Shown piece after piece: positions 1 to 10,948 of a stretch of DNA of 64,000 bases. A program made the translations under genes and the position numbers. Source of the stretch: Thamnaconus septentrionalis. Its lineage: Eukaryota; Chordata; Actinopteri; Tetraodontiformes; Monacanthidae. Under the pieces are notes generated by a model that was not told the DNA's origin, did no database searches, and was given only the letters and a program-made list of their open reading frames with translations. The stretch's first letter is position 1; every line of letters starts with the position of its first letter. Location: the NCBI GenBank assembly GCA_009823395.1, contig CM020501.1, positions 25,529,361 to 25,593,360 on the forward strand, read 5' to 3'.

Positions 1-348
1 GACGCTTTTTTTTTTTTTTTTGTGTGTGTGAAAATAACCCCGACAGCTGGTTTGACAGGAGCCCGGCTCTGGCTCCGGCGTCGCTGAGCTCTTGCTAGGG
101 CCTCGAGCGCGCGAGGATGAAAGTTCTTACGGGTCAGCGAGAATAAATAGAACTGGTCGGGGGACCCGTTTGGTTGCAGGTAAAAGCTGACAAGTCTTGC
201 TTCGTTTTTCAATTGGAGTCGATGGGAATGATAAACTTCAGTGCCACCGCTTTCATAAGAAGAAAAAAAAAAATACAGAAATTCCATTCAGTGATGTTCA
301 TGATGACGTCAGCTTGAGCTCGACGCATTCCCATCATGAACAATGTGG
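1..348. other. Non-coding DNA, no gene seen
   Basis: The stretch holds a poly-T run near the left edge and a perfect CRE-type palindrome (TGACGTCA, 304-311) just before a transposon copy. No open frame with recognisable protein content is present on either strand. Confidence 0.5.
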
Positions 349-742
349 AATATTTGTGTAACATTTATATTGGTAAAAGCTTCATATGCTGCCCATAAAT
401 ACATTAATAAAAGTGTATAATCGCAGTCCAATTAAAGTAATTTGGTTTTCCTACCATAGAACTGTTTGTATTTATATACATTAAAAGAATATAGATAGAA
501 CAAGGGTCTTGCTCCCAGTTAGCTGCCAGCTTGCACTGCTATATTTCTAAGGAAGCCTGGTGTGGACAATCCAAGCCGCCTGACTGCGTGTTTTGCAATT
601 AGGGTGACTGGGGCCACCGTAGCTCACTAGCAAGCTCAAGAGGCGCGGGGGGGGAGTGAAAGACGATGCAATCTAAAATGTAACCACTTGATGTCGCTGT
701 TTTTTCTTCAAAATCTCCAAATATTACACACTTAACCTTTAG
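349..742 (-). mobile_element. Short non-autonomous DNA transposon, family A, copy 1
   Basis: This is one of four copies of the same element in the window; the others are 2748-3186, 10949-11968 and 57460-57926. Shared landmarks are a 'TTGGTAAAAGCTTC' block near one end, 'GGTCTTGCTCCCAGTTAGCTG' in the middle, 'GGTGTGGACAATCC' and an end resembling ATTACACACTTAACCTTT. The terminal sequence is an imperfect inverted repeat related to AAAGGTTAAGTGTGTAAT. No transposase is encoded. The orientation is opposite to the copy at 2748. The superfamily is not certain from the sequence alone. Confidence 0.75.
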
Positions 743-818
743 GATCCCAACCGCAGGACCAGGCTCACAACTGACACATTTTTACATTTTTTGATTTTGT
801 TTTTGTTATTGTGCGAAC

Positions 819-823
<5 letters not shown>

Positions 824-873
<50 letters not shown>
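824..873. repeat. (AC)n microsatellite
   Basis: About 25 uninterrupted AC units followed by a short A run. Open frames crossing it are artefacts of the repeat. Confidence 0.97.
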
Positions 874-877
<4 letters not shown>

Positions 878-969
878 AATGTTAAATATAGCACGGGGCC
901 GGCATGCTGTTACAACACCAGCTCCATTCAAAGAAAGGGAGGGAGAAAAAAACAACAAAAAAAACGCCC

Positions 970-1345
970 ATTCTGTGTTATTCCCACTGTGATCTGCCCT
1001 CGTATCTCCGGGCTTCGCCGCCCGCGCCGACCCTCATCTCCCCCCTGCAACTGGGGCGGCCCCGCCCTGGCCCGCCTCCCCCTCTGGAGGCCCTGGCGGT
1101 CCTCTGATCTGGAGCGACACCGCCACTTACCCATGGCGGCGGCGCTCCTCCCCGCAGAAGGGGTTGAGCCGAGTCCCCGCGGTGCGCCCGCCCTCTGTCC
1201 CCGTGTTCTTATGGTTCAGTCGCCACCGAGCAGAGCCACATGGGAGCTCCACTCCAGTGCCTGACTAACCCAGGGCGGTCTGAGAGGAACCCCCCACCCC
1301 CGCATCCCACAAGCCCGCCTCCCGCAGCCACCAGCCCGCCCACCA
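970..1345. promoter_or_regulatory. CpG-rich block with a possible minus-strand first exon end
   Basis: The block is G+C- and CpG-rich compared with its AT-rich flanks. On the minus strand it contains GCCGCCATGG followed immediately by GTAAGTGG (1136-1123), which is a Kozak-type start joined to a consensus 5' splice donor. No protein can be recognised because the putative exon would end after a Met-Gly start. It could be a chance match in CpG-rich DNA. There is no link to fign, which lies upstream on the same strand and ends well before this point. Confidence 0.25.
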
Positions 1346-1974
1346 TTTGTTATTCTTTTGCGGATATGCTGTTCTTGTGTTTCAGGTACGTGGGCCAAAC
1401 GTGGCCATGAAACAAGCCTGGTGGATTTGGCACTGTGTAGCTGCTATAGCAGCTCCTCTTGTTGCATTCGTCATATGGGATGGAAATAAAGTGGCGCTGG
1501 TTCAGCACGTCGATCAAACGTCTGTAGGTGTGAAGAAGAAAAACGGCTCGTGACGAAAATGTGAGTCTCTTCTTTGTCCATCATTTCAGACTTGGGGATA
1601 ATCTCAGCATTCCACGGTGCTACTGACGCCGTGAGACTTCTCAAACTTCGCCGGGTTCTCCATCCATGCGTAGACATACAGTATTTTTGGCCGTGCACGG
1701 AAAAGCAATAAGTGATGAGCCTAAAAGAAATAAAGTGCGTCTGAAAACTTGCATGACTGCCGCGCTCGATGCTCGACCCCCTGTGTTGGAGGTATGGCCG
1801 CTTCCCCTTTCGTTGGTTACGACACCAACTATGATGAGCTAATTAAATGTGACGGCCGGTATGATTCAATTCGGGGAAGGAGGAGATGAGGAAGAAGGAG
1901 GAAAAAAAAAACAGTCGTACCTCAAAGAGCAAAAGAAAATTACAAAATTGATTTGACGACGGGCAAATTGCGAG
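1346..1974. other. Non-coding DNA, no gene recognised
   Basis: A pyrimidine-rich stretch ending TTTCAG near 1386 resembles a 3' splice site, but the frame after it (to 1553) has no recognisable similarity. The rest is unique-looking sequence with a purine-rich run near 1880-1912. Confidence 0.4.
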
Positions 1975-2155
1975 AGAAGGCCCCTGATTTAACCAGCCAA
2001 TGTAAATGAGCCCCATTCCAGAGTCGTGTAACGCGGCGGGGAGAACGCGGCGGAAAATGATCAGGCCGGCCAGTCACAGATATTAAAATGAATTAGATCT
2101 AATCGGAAATTTTAGTCACGCTACATTAACTAATAGAAAGTTATTAACATTTCAA
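1975..2155. promoter_or_regulatory. Candidate conserved non-coding element
   Basis: AT-rich but complex sequence, free of simple repeats, dense in homeodomain-type cores (ATTAA, TTAATGT-like and AATTAG motifs) and a CCAAT box near 1998. It stands out from the surrounding microsatellite DNA. Its status as an enhancer is inference from composition and from its position near fign. Confidence 0.3.
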
Positions 2156-2269
2156 GAGCGCAAGGAGCAGGGAGGAGGTGGCGAGGAGGAGGTGGGGGAG
2201 GGAGGAAAAAAAAGAAGAAAGCTTTTGCCTGCGAAATTAGCAGAGGCGGGGTCTGACCCGTGGGCCCGG

Positions 2270-2375
2270 GGATGTGAATGCTGTAATGACAGCATAATGG
2301 TATATTTACATTTAAGACCGAGCCGGCTAATATTCAGATTTGGAATTAGCCGTCGAGTCAGGGAATATTTGGTTT
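2270..2375. promoter_or_regulatory. Candidate conserved non-coding element
   Basis: Complex sequence with TGTAATGACAGCATAATGG (TGACAG is a MEIS/TGIF-type core), then GGCTAATATTCAGATTTGG and GGAATTAGCC. Both strands have open frames here, but neither encodes a recognisable protein. Confidence 0.3.
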
Positions 2376-2747
2376 GCCCTCCTGCCCTGCTCTGGCTGAG
2401 GGGTCTTGCCGATTTCAATAGCGCGGTCGAACTCTTAATTTCCTTCAATATTTTTTTTCGCTAACTACCCATCCAGCTTCCCACCGCCCTAATCCTCGCT
2501 ACACTAGATAATCGGAGTCTAATAATTGTGATGATGATTGGAGATCATCGGAGAACTAGCATGTAAACACCTACATCTGAGTGGAAATTGGCAAAAACTG
2601 GAATCTCTCGACACCGAGGAAAGACACTGAGACCTGTTAGCGACAGCGTTCTGCGAAGTAGAAGGACATGAGTCACGCCATAGGTCACAGATTGCCGTAG
2701 AACAGAACTAGTGGTGCCTGGCAAAGAAAGGCGGTATGTTATACTTG

Positions 2748-2936
2748 AAGGTTAGGTGTGTAATATGAGGGGATTTTGAAGAAGAAACAGCGACATCAAG
2801 TGATGAAATTTTAGATTGCAGCGTCGTTGAGTCTCCCTCCCCCTCCTAATTTTGCCTGTGAGCTACAGTGGCCTGTGCACCCAAATCTGGATACCTTGTC
2901 CACATTTTTCTTTGTTGGTTCATTTGATTACGATCA

Positions 2937-3010
<74 letters not shown>

Positions 3011-3186
3011 TTTGTATGAGAACCGTTCTAAGGACAGGAAAACCAAACATTATTTTATTAAAGTACTTTCATTGTACTGCGATTATACACTTTTATTAAT
3101 GCATTTATGCGCAGTATAATATACTACGTTTTTACCAATAAAAAAAAAAATCACAAATCAATCAAAGTATTACGCAGTTAACCTTT
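2748..3186 (+). mobile_element. Short non-autonomous DNA transposon, family A, copy 2 (full length)
   Basis: Both ends are present: AAGGTTAGGTGTGTAAT at the left and, inverted, ATTACGCAGTTAACCTT at the right. The internal sequence matches the copy at 57460, including TTTTGAAGAAGAAACAG, the block around ATTTTAGATTGCAGCGTC and the 'TTTATGCGCAGTATAA' block. A long (TA)n tract (2938-3011) occupies the position of the short AT run in the other copies, so the microsatellite seems to have expanded within the transposon. Confidence 0.75.
2938..3011. repeat. (TA)n microsatellite inside a transposon
   Basis: About 35 TA units with minor interruptions at the edges. It lies inside the family A element. 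Confidence 0.95.
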
Positions 3187-4260
3187 AATATTATAATATA
3201 ACATTTTATTTATATATATAATTTTAACATTTGTGACTGTGGAAGGACAAGGAATGGGGAAAAATACACAGGTCTTGCATGCACCCTGCTGTTAAAAGTA
3301 TAGCACCACCTACTGCAGTGGAGGCAGATGCGCTTTATCCAATAATCTGATTATCTCCTCGGCATGTAAACCTGCGGTAAGGACAGTTCTCCAAACCGAC
3401 CCCTCAAATCCCAGATTAGGTGGTCACCTGATTTAGCTGCACCCCGGCGGCGGACATAGCGCAACACTGAAAACACCTGCTACCGCTACATCGCTACATC
3501 TCAATTCATTTCCAATTTTAATCTATTACCTTTAAAGCGCATCTATAGGAATATCTCCCCCTCCCCCCACACACACACACACACACACACACACATGCCC
3601 TCCCGCGTTTGAGCCCAGTTCGGTCAACGGGCTGGAAGGTCACCCCTGACAGCTATTTTACCTCTGGCGACAGAGTTTTGTAGTGTTTCACTTTTATATT
3701 AATTTTCTTTGCTCACCAATATCACTCCAGTCTCGTGCGCCTTCAATCCGCTCTGGGTTTTTTTTTTTTTTGGAGTTCAAGGGCTGCAGAGAACACGCTG
3801 CGCTTAAAGACGCAGCTTTGAGGCTGTTGATACCTGCCAGGCTCGCTCTCTCCCTATTTTTTCTTTTTTTTTTTTACCTCTCTTCCTCCTTCTCCTCCTT
3901 CTTCTTCTTCTCCTTCCGCAAAATTGTTCAAAGTACAGTGTATAAACCGGAATGAAACGGCCCCCAGTCAGCCAAGGACGGCGGCGCATCCAAAGATGTT
4001 TCATCACAAATCACACGCTGCCCACCGAGTCATTAGTATTCACAACATATTAGAAGTTTCACGGACATCATACAAGACGATTCAGATGAACTCAAAGCGC
4101 AGTCAATCCTTAATAAAGGCATCAAAAAAAAGAAAGAAAGAAGAAAAAAAATCCTTCAGTATTCACAAAGTTTGTTTTCATGACCGGGGGTTATTTAAAT
4201 TCCACTGTTTTTAAGCGAGTGAGCAGAACAATTTGTGCGCGCGCGTCTTTGTGTGTGCAT
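3187..4260. other. Non-coding DNA with simple repeats
   Basis: Contains an AC tract (3569-3595), T-rich and CTT-rich pyrimidine runs (3754-3772, 3855-3915) and complex AT-rich sequence near 4020-4100 that could be regulatory. No protein-coding exon is recognisable. Confidence 0.5.
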
Positions 4261-4265
4261 GCCTC

Positions 4266-4269
<4 letters not shown>

Positions 4270-4306
<37 letters not shown>
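4270..4306. repeat. (GT)n microsatellite
   Basis: An uninterrupted GT tract; cysteine/valine-rich open frames across it are artefacts. Confidence 0.95.
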
Positions 4307-4307
<1 letters not shown>

Positions 4308-4494
4308 TGTCTGCATTTTCTGTTTCTGGGCTTTGCCGGAGTTGGGCTGACCTCTGGCAGAACACGTTCGGCGCCAGACACTGGCGCTCCTCTGCTCTCT
4401 TCATTTCCACTCCTCCGCTCGTCTGCAGCCGCTCTGCTCATACCCACCCAGCCATCAAATTTTTACATAGGACAGGCTGATTTTTTTTTCATGG

Positions 4495-4657
4495 AGATAT
4501 ATATGTATATTTATATATATATGGAGAGAGAGAGAGAGAGAGAGAGACATAGATTTATCTATATATATATAGATATAGATGTATTTCTATATAACAATCT
4601 ATCTATCTATGTATAAATACATATATATATTTATGTATATATATATATATACATACA

Positions 4658-4692
<35 letters not shown>
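4495..4692. repeat. Compound microsatellite (TA/GA/GATA/GT)
   Basis: Successive TA-rich, (GA)n (4523-4548), ATAG/ATCT-type and (GT)n (about 4662-4690) tracts make one compound simple-repeat block. Confidence 0.9.
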
Positions 4693-4693
<1 letters not shown>

Positions 4694-4810
4694 ATTCAGT
4701 GTCGGATGGGGAAGATCGAGAAGGGCTTGCTCGGACAGCAGATGTGTTTAATCTTTGATTGAAAAATAAAATGAAGGCAGAAAATAAAGACTTGCTGCAA
4801 ACTGTATCGT

Positions 4811-4811
<1 letters not shown>

Positions 4812-4853
<42 letters not shown>
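4812..4853. repeat. (GA)n microsatellite
   Basis: An uninterrupted GA tract of about 21 units. Confidence 0.95.
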
Positions 4854-4855
<2 letters not shown>

Positions 4856-4859
4856 AGCC

Positions 4860-6310
4860 AGGTTCACGTGTGTCAGGGTCAATGGCGAAAACTACAAATA
4901 GTGTTTGGAGGGACTTCTAGCTTTTCGACATTCGTCCGTGCGTTTTTTTTGTGCGGAGGGTGCGAACGCCGTCAGTGCAGAGAGTGCAGAGGACGCCCCC
5001 TGTCTGTGCCAGCCATGGTCTGCGAGAGAAATTAGAATAAAAAAAACCCCCAAAAAAACAAAACCTGAGGCTCAACAAAGAGCGCGTGAGGCTCTGACGT
5101 CCAGCCAGCGGACCTTCCTCTCAGCCCACCATCTGTTCCCCAGGTCAGTCCCACCACTACTGACCCCACCCCCCTTATACCCCACCCCCGCTCTGCCTTT
5201 CGAGCTTAGCAACTGGTTTCAATATGCACCGATGTGTGAAGCGCTTCGAGGCTGAGCTCTCATTCCCCCGTCAACCGCAACTCTCCGCCCCCCCCCCCCC
5301 AACAGCCATTAAAAAAAAAGCCCTCAAAGTGAGAGGGGTGAGCTGGGGGGGGGTAGGAGGAGGAGTGAAAAAAAAAATTAAAATCTGTCCGCAGAGCTGC
5401 TCTTCCAACTCTGGTGTAGAAAACTCCTGGCGCTGAACTTGGATGCAGGCGTTTAATATTCTAAAACTCCAGATGTGTCGATTAACTGCTGCGGGTTTCA
5501 AGCCAAACCAAAGCAACATTTTCAGTTTTGATCCTGTGTGGCTCTCGCTCCCATTACAAATAATTGTTATTAGGAATTAGCTACAGCTAAATCGTCCAAT
5601 TTCTAAACATGTTTTATTACCTTTACCCTCTAGAGTTTTTCACTTTGTATTTTCATTCATTTTATTTCACATGTTAAAAAGTGAAACATGCAGAAAGAAC
5701 TTATTTCTATATTTAAAGCTATAATGGTCAGACTCTGTCGTCGCAAGCTAGGCCGCTTTGCCTGTTCATGGAAACAATTTTCAATTTCTACAAAACAGCA
5801 AAACATATAGGAAAACATACACTGACAAGTCGTATGTAAGACAGAGAGCAGAGCAGGACCCAAACCTTCTGCTCCTCTTCGCCCGCGAGCCCCTCGAATT
5901 GGACTCAGCGGTGAGGAAGAACATGAAAGATTCACTTTTTAGTGCGACCTGCAGCCCCGCAGAAGGACGCAGCCTCAGCAGGAATATCGAGTATTTTAGG
6001 ACGACGGCGCCTTAAAATACCACGTGTTGTGTCGTGAAGTTCATTTTTGAAAAACAAATTTTAATACCAAAAAAAGGTCAACGGGCCTGTTTTTCTGATT
6101 AATTAGGGTGAAATGAAAAGGATGTTTAATTTATTTTTTTTTATATCAAAGCCTTTGCCCGATGTATTAATAACACGGAACTTGACAACGACTGTCAATA
6201 TTCCCCTCATGGGCTCAGCGTCGGCGGCTGCGAGGCCCATTTGATGGACGTGTCGACGCTCTTCTATTTTGCTGTGACGCTCTACTTTGCAGGCAAACTG
6301 CAACAAATTA
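4860..6310. other. Non-coding DNA, no gene recognised
   Basis: Contains poly-C and poly-A/G runs (5287-5360), AT-rich complex sequence with homeobox-type cores (5560-5720) and a stretch at 6095-6300 with TTAATTTATTT and GGCCCATTTGATGG. Open frames of 70-116 codons have no recognisable domain. Confidence 0.45.
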
Positions 6311-6315
6311 TACGT

Positions 6316-6342
6316 ATATATATATATATATGTGTGTATATG

Positions 6343-6378
<36 letters not shown>
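6316..6378. repeat. (TA)n-rich microsatellite
   Basis: TA units with GT and GCATACA interruptions. Confidence 0.9.
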
Positions 6379-6379
<1 letters not shown>

Positions 6380-7174
6380 GAACATATATATTTATATCTA
6401 AAGCACTGAATTTGAGTGGGTTAGAGTGTCCTCCAATCTGCATGCCGTCTGCATGAGTCTGAATTTTCCAGCAAACATCCCTTAAGATGTTCAAAGTGAC
6501 GATGCGTTTGAGGACCGCTGGACCCCGCAGCCTCCGAGGTGCGCCGGCTGCTTTAATTGTTGTTTTCCAGCGACGCTTTGAGCAAAAAAAGCGGAAGAGG
6601 AAAGAAAAACCACTATCCCACTAATAATTCTGTTTCGCCACCTCGCCGAGACGCCTTGCGATGCATGCGGCCGGCCGGCGGCGGTGGCGGCGGCGGCGGC
6701 TGCTTGGCGTAATTAGGCGGCGGAGGAAAGTCTGCGGCCAGCCATTTTTTTTCCAAACGCTTCCCTATGTGTGTGTGTGTGTGTATACCTGAGCATACTG
6801 GAGGTGAGCGTTTGCGTTCTCACATGTTGGGAAGCACCCCTGTTAGCACCCGGTGGCTAAATAAAAAAAAAAAAGGGGGTAAAGGGGAGTGGTATCCCCC
6901 ACCTCCTCCTCCTCCTCCTCCATCCCCCACCCCCACCACTTTACAAATGAAATCAGTGCTGCGAGGCCGCTGGATTAATATCATAAGGAAGGCCAGAGTG
7001 GGCCATTAGAGCGGTGTAATGTTGCTCTGGGGCCTCGTGATGGATGGCCGTCGGCGCCGCCGCCCTATTTGCACACAGTCACCTCTGCGGTGGCCGCCAT
7101 TAGCGGGACGCGGGAGGCGCGAGAGGAGCGGGAGGCGCGGGCTGAGGGATGCCGGACCGAGGGGTTTTTATTAG

Positions 7175-7176
<2 letters not shown>
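6379..7176. other. Non-coding DNA, GC-mixed, no gene
   Basis: Includes a (GGC)n-rich patch (6670-6705), GT repeats (6767-6784), a CTCC-rich run (6898-6935) and CpG-rich DNA with TAATTAGG and ATTAATATC-type cores (6700-7110). No coding exon recognised. Confidence 0.4.

Positions 7177-7227
<51 letters not shown>
7177..7227. repeat. (GT)n microsatellite
   Basis: About 25 GT units. Confidence 0.95.
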
Positions 7228-7229
<2 letters not shown>

Positions 7230-8045
7230 TTCTGCTCAGCCCACTCGTGTGGGTTCACAGTGGCGCGTCTGCGAGAGACGGCGAGTTTTTAGCACACGCT
7301 GAGAAATGACAACAGTGCGTTTCTGTGCGTGTGTGTGTGTGTGTCGCGCGGTTGCGCTCTGACACCTCGGGCGGACAGATGCTGCGCTCGCCGCCCTCCA
7401 CTCCATCTAACGCCGTCCGCCGAGAGCGAGACGGACGGCGGCGGTGGGCGGCGAGCGCGCTCGCTGTAATTAAGACAAATTAGCCCGGATGGCGGCCGGC
7501 AATAACAACAGCATATGTCGGGGAGGGTTTGTGTACGAGGAGGTGGGGGTGGGGAGGATGGAGGAGGTGGTGGGGTGGGTAACAACACAATCAAAATCAT
7601 CATTAGCAGAAATCACTTCGAGTGAGCGGCGTCGCAACTCTCCTCCTCCCGAGCTGGCCGCCTTGATTTTCTCTTAATTGATTTAACCGCTTTGTGTTTT
7701 TTCTTCTATCTTGTGTTGTGTTACCGCCTAAGTGACCTTTGTTAACCTTTCTGTGTGAAAGTTGCTCCTTTTTAGATCGTAATAAGCAAACAAAAAACAC
7801 ATACAGACTCAGCCAAAATAATGTACACACACATCAGGAAGAGAAAAACTTGCATGAATATTTAATTTGTATCAATACTTCTACACATACAGATACCTCT
7901 TTCAAAGTTTGATGAAATCACCATACCACTGTGTACTGTTGTATGATGTTTTCCCAACAGGTGGCGTTACCCTCATGAACGTACTGCAGCTTCAGGAAGT
8001 GTTGAGTTAACAAACGTTACCCCAGCAGTAGTTCGCCATACACAT
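7228..8045. other. Non-coding DNA, CpG-rich then AT-rich
   Basis: 7360-7520 is CpG-rich, with TAATTAAGACAAATTAGCC embedded (7467-7485). After 7700 the sequence becomes AT-rich without recognisable coding content. Confidence 0.4.
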
Positions 8046-8078
8046 AAATGTCTGGAAGCCAGTTGCTTCCAGACATTT
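8046..8078. repeat. Perfect hairpin, 14-bp arms, 5-base loop
   Basis: The left arm AAATGTCTGGAAGC (8046-8059) is the exact reverse complement of the right arm at 8065-8078; the loop is CAGTT. A second palindrome abuts it directly. Confidence 0.9.
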
Positions 8079-8106
8079 AACTATCTAGCTAGCTAGCTAG
8101 ATAGTT
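8079..8106. repeat. Perfect 28-bp palindrome
   Basis: AACTATCTAGCTAG (8079-8092) is followed with no spacer by its exact reverse complement (8093-8106). The core is CTAG units. It abuts the hairpin at 8046-8078. Confidence 0.9.
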
Positions 8107-9509
8107 AGATTCAGACCAGGGTACTCCTGGGTCTCAAATTTATCTAACTTAATCAATCCTGGCTTTTGTCGCTCGAGACGCACCGCTAATCATTCAAAGA
8201 CCTTGCTACATTAGTGAGTTGATGCTAACCTTAAACCTCGGCTGCCTCAGCCGGAGCGGCGCGATCCGAGAGCCGACGCGCAGTGACGCCTGAATACTTT
8301 GGACTGGAGCCACAAGTGTCCTCAGTTGAGCAGTTAAGAGGATAAAAAGGCGGAATCTCATTCTGACCCTCGAAGCAGCACCAGTTTCATTCAGAGGTTT
8401 TCGTGTACACATTTTTTTTCTCTCGTTAGCTCAGGCCTGGTTAAAAGCGCCCATTTTAACATTTCAACTGGATATTTCAACACGTTGATTCTAATACTCA
8501 AAGAACTAAACTTTGAGCCTATATTGGGTAAAGATATTTTTCCAATGGCTGCAGAAAGTTGCTACACACACTTTTGAGAAGGTTTTGCAGAGAATACGTC
8601 GGTCCGTAATGCAAACTGCGGCTGCACTGAGGCGCGATGCGGGGCGGCCATGACTAAAACCATGTCATGTGTGGGAGCTTTTGCGGTATATTGTAGCCCG
8701 GAGCGAGAATGTGTTTTTTAAGGGGAGCCCCGACAAAGACGAGTTTTACTTTCTGCAGGGCATGCGGTTGCATTTAACAGCAAACTGTTGGCGCGCTAAA
8801 GGTACTCAAGCAGGCGCCGTTTATTGACCCAGTTTTCAACGCCGTTTTACGCTTTGAAACTTTCGCTTTAGTCTCAAATTCAGAATTTGGAATAGCCCGA
8901 AGGCCGCTAACACGCTGTACGATTTTACCACTTTAAATTGACTCAAGCGAAGTTGCGATAGAGACACGTCGCAACAAGTTGCTCCACAGTTCTTTTGGTG
9001 CGTTTGCGCGACTTCTTCCCCGTCTCTTTCCCTCCACTGCATACGCTTTCCAAATGCGCGCATGCAAGTTAAATAAATGATGCAACCCTTGAGGCGTGAG
9101 GCTCCGTTCACCTTGGAACAAATGAATAAATCCCTTGATTTCCTTGAGTCAGTCCTCGTTGCATCACTTTTGTTTCTGCCGGTGTCGCGTTTGCTTCTTT
9201 TTTCCCGGCCCCCCCGACTTCCATTCCTTCCGCCATCCCCTTCTCCATGCACGGCTCCCAGACCTCTCTTTGGACCGCGGCTCCATGATTTAGAAGCGCG
9301 TCGTGCTAAATAGTCAAAACGGCCCCAACAGCGGCAAAGCCCGCCGCTTGAAGCGCTTGAATTTTGGGAGCTGAATTGCAAAGATTTCTTCGCCTCTTGT
9401 TTATCTCATCCGGCCTCCTTTCATGTTTTATTTCCTGCCCGTCGCTCCGTTTCCCTTGTCTTGTTTCTCCCTCCACCTCTCTGTCGTGCTCTATCGCTCT
9501 CCGTGTCAC

Positions 9510-9512
<3 letters not shown>
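8107..9512. other. Non-coding DNA, no gene recognised
   Basis: Mixed-composition sequence. The longest open frame (8836-9381, minus) has no recognisable domain and runs through low-complexity basic stretches. I see no splice-flanked exon that I would support. Confidence 0.4.

Positions 9513-9542
<30 letters not shown>
9513..9542. repeat. (CA)n microsatellite
   Basis: An uninterrupted CA tract of about 15 units. Confidence 0.93.
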
Positions 9543-9545
<3 letters not shown>

Positions 9546-9594
9546 CCCCACCTCCCACCTCGTTCTCCTCACATCTCCCTCCCATCTCCCTAAA

Positions 9595-9720
9595 CATTTC
9601 AAAAGAATGAATTACTTTGGGCTGTCACTTGGCCCTGGCTGAGAATTTCATTTTTGTGGGTCAATTGTTTCAGACTGTCATCTCTGACAGGAACCATCTC
9701 GTACAATAACTACACGGACG
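9595..9720. promoter_or_regulatory. Candidate conserved non-coding element
   Basis: Complex sequence with GGGCTGTCACTTGG, GGGTCAATTGTTTCAG and the near-palindrome CTGTCATCTCTGACAG (TGACAG/CTGTCA MEIS/TGIF-type cores facing each other). Flanked by low-complexity DNA. Regulatory role is inferred. Confidence 0.3.
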
Positions 9721-9789
9721 GACCTTGACTCTTGACGCTTTTCATTTCATCCTTTTTCCTCCCTCCCTTCACCGCTCATGCTAAAAAGA

Positions 9790-9910
9790 TGGAGAAGAAG
9801 AAAAAAAGAAGAAGAAGAAGAAGAAGAAGAAGAAGGAGGGGAAAAAAAAACCTCGGCCATTGTTGGCACGAGAGCACGGCGGTGGGGTGGGGTGGGGTGG
9901 GGGAGGGGTG
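9790..9910 (+). repeat. (AAG)n tract and G-quadruplex-like GGGGT array
   Basis: An AAG/AGG purine tract (about 9796-9840) is followed by four or more GGGG runs separated by single T bases (about 9882-9908). This is a sequence of the G-quadruplex type. Confidence 0.8.
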
Positions 9911-10948
9911 GCGAGCGGCGCCGTGAAAAGGGCGCGGAGGCAGGGATCAATATGGCGTTAATAGATTCAACTTGAACGCATGCAAAGTTACATGAGGAGT
10001 GAAAATATCAAGGGCTCCAGCGCTGAAAGGCGGCGATGGGAGAGGATAAAGGAAGTCACTCAACAGGAGAGGGAGAGCTGCAGAGCCGGCGGTGCCAAGG
10101 TCTTTAACATAATTCATTTTAAAAAAAATAAAGAGTGGGAAGGGAAATGCACGGGGATGGAAAAGAAAGAAAGAAAGAAAGAAAGAAAACCCAAAAATCT
10201 TCAGGCTCGGTGAGTTTACGGGGGGTAAAGAGAGCGCTGAGGGGAACATAAAGACGCTTGTATGCATGCGTGTCTGTATGTACACATGTGTGCGTGCATG
10301 TTGGTGGTAGGGAGGGGGACAGCAGGGCTTCAATGGCACCGGCAGCTAGCTTGCGCGCAGACAATCTATTTGCAGCGCGCTCAGGGGAGCTTCTAAACAA
10401 ATGTTGAGTAATTTCAGCCAGGAGTAATTACCCTTGCCGCTGACAAGGAGAGTGCGTCAGCGCTCCCCTTCACCCCCGCGGCCCCGGACAGAAGGTTTTG
10501 TGCGCAGGAAACACGCGGCGTGCACGACGCGCACAGATGCGGCGGGAGGAGTTCCTCGCTAGCTCGCGTTTGCTCCGTTTGTTCTTTCAGGGGGCGCAAG
10601 ACAAGCGGCGCGGACGCACTTTCCGGGGGGGGGGGTGTCGGGAACCGGGAGTGTCCTCTTGTGAAGGTGATTAAAAGGGGGAACGTGTGCAATTCAGGGG
10701 ATTCAGGGGTTTGGCGCTCACGCAGGAGAGGGAAAATGCTGGTTTTAGAGGCACGGTGCTTTGACTCCTGATGTGGTCGATACTCGCAAACCAAGGAGGC
10801 CACAATCTGGTAGCTGTGGACTTATTAGTATCAACTTAATGATCTTGATTCATATCGAACGCAGAGTTGCCATTGTGTATTGTTTCGTTATAAAAATAAA
10901 AATAAACAACAACAAAATAATTCTCTGTTTTAAGAGGCCACAGCCTTT
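9911..10948. other. Non-coding DNA, no gene recognised
   Basis: Includes a GAAA tetranucleotide run (10164-10190), a complex stretch at 9940-10120, and CpG-containing DNA at 10440-10640. Nothing coding is recognisable. Confidence 0.4.
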
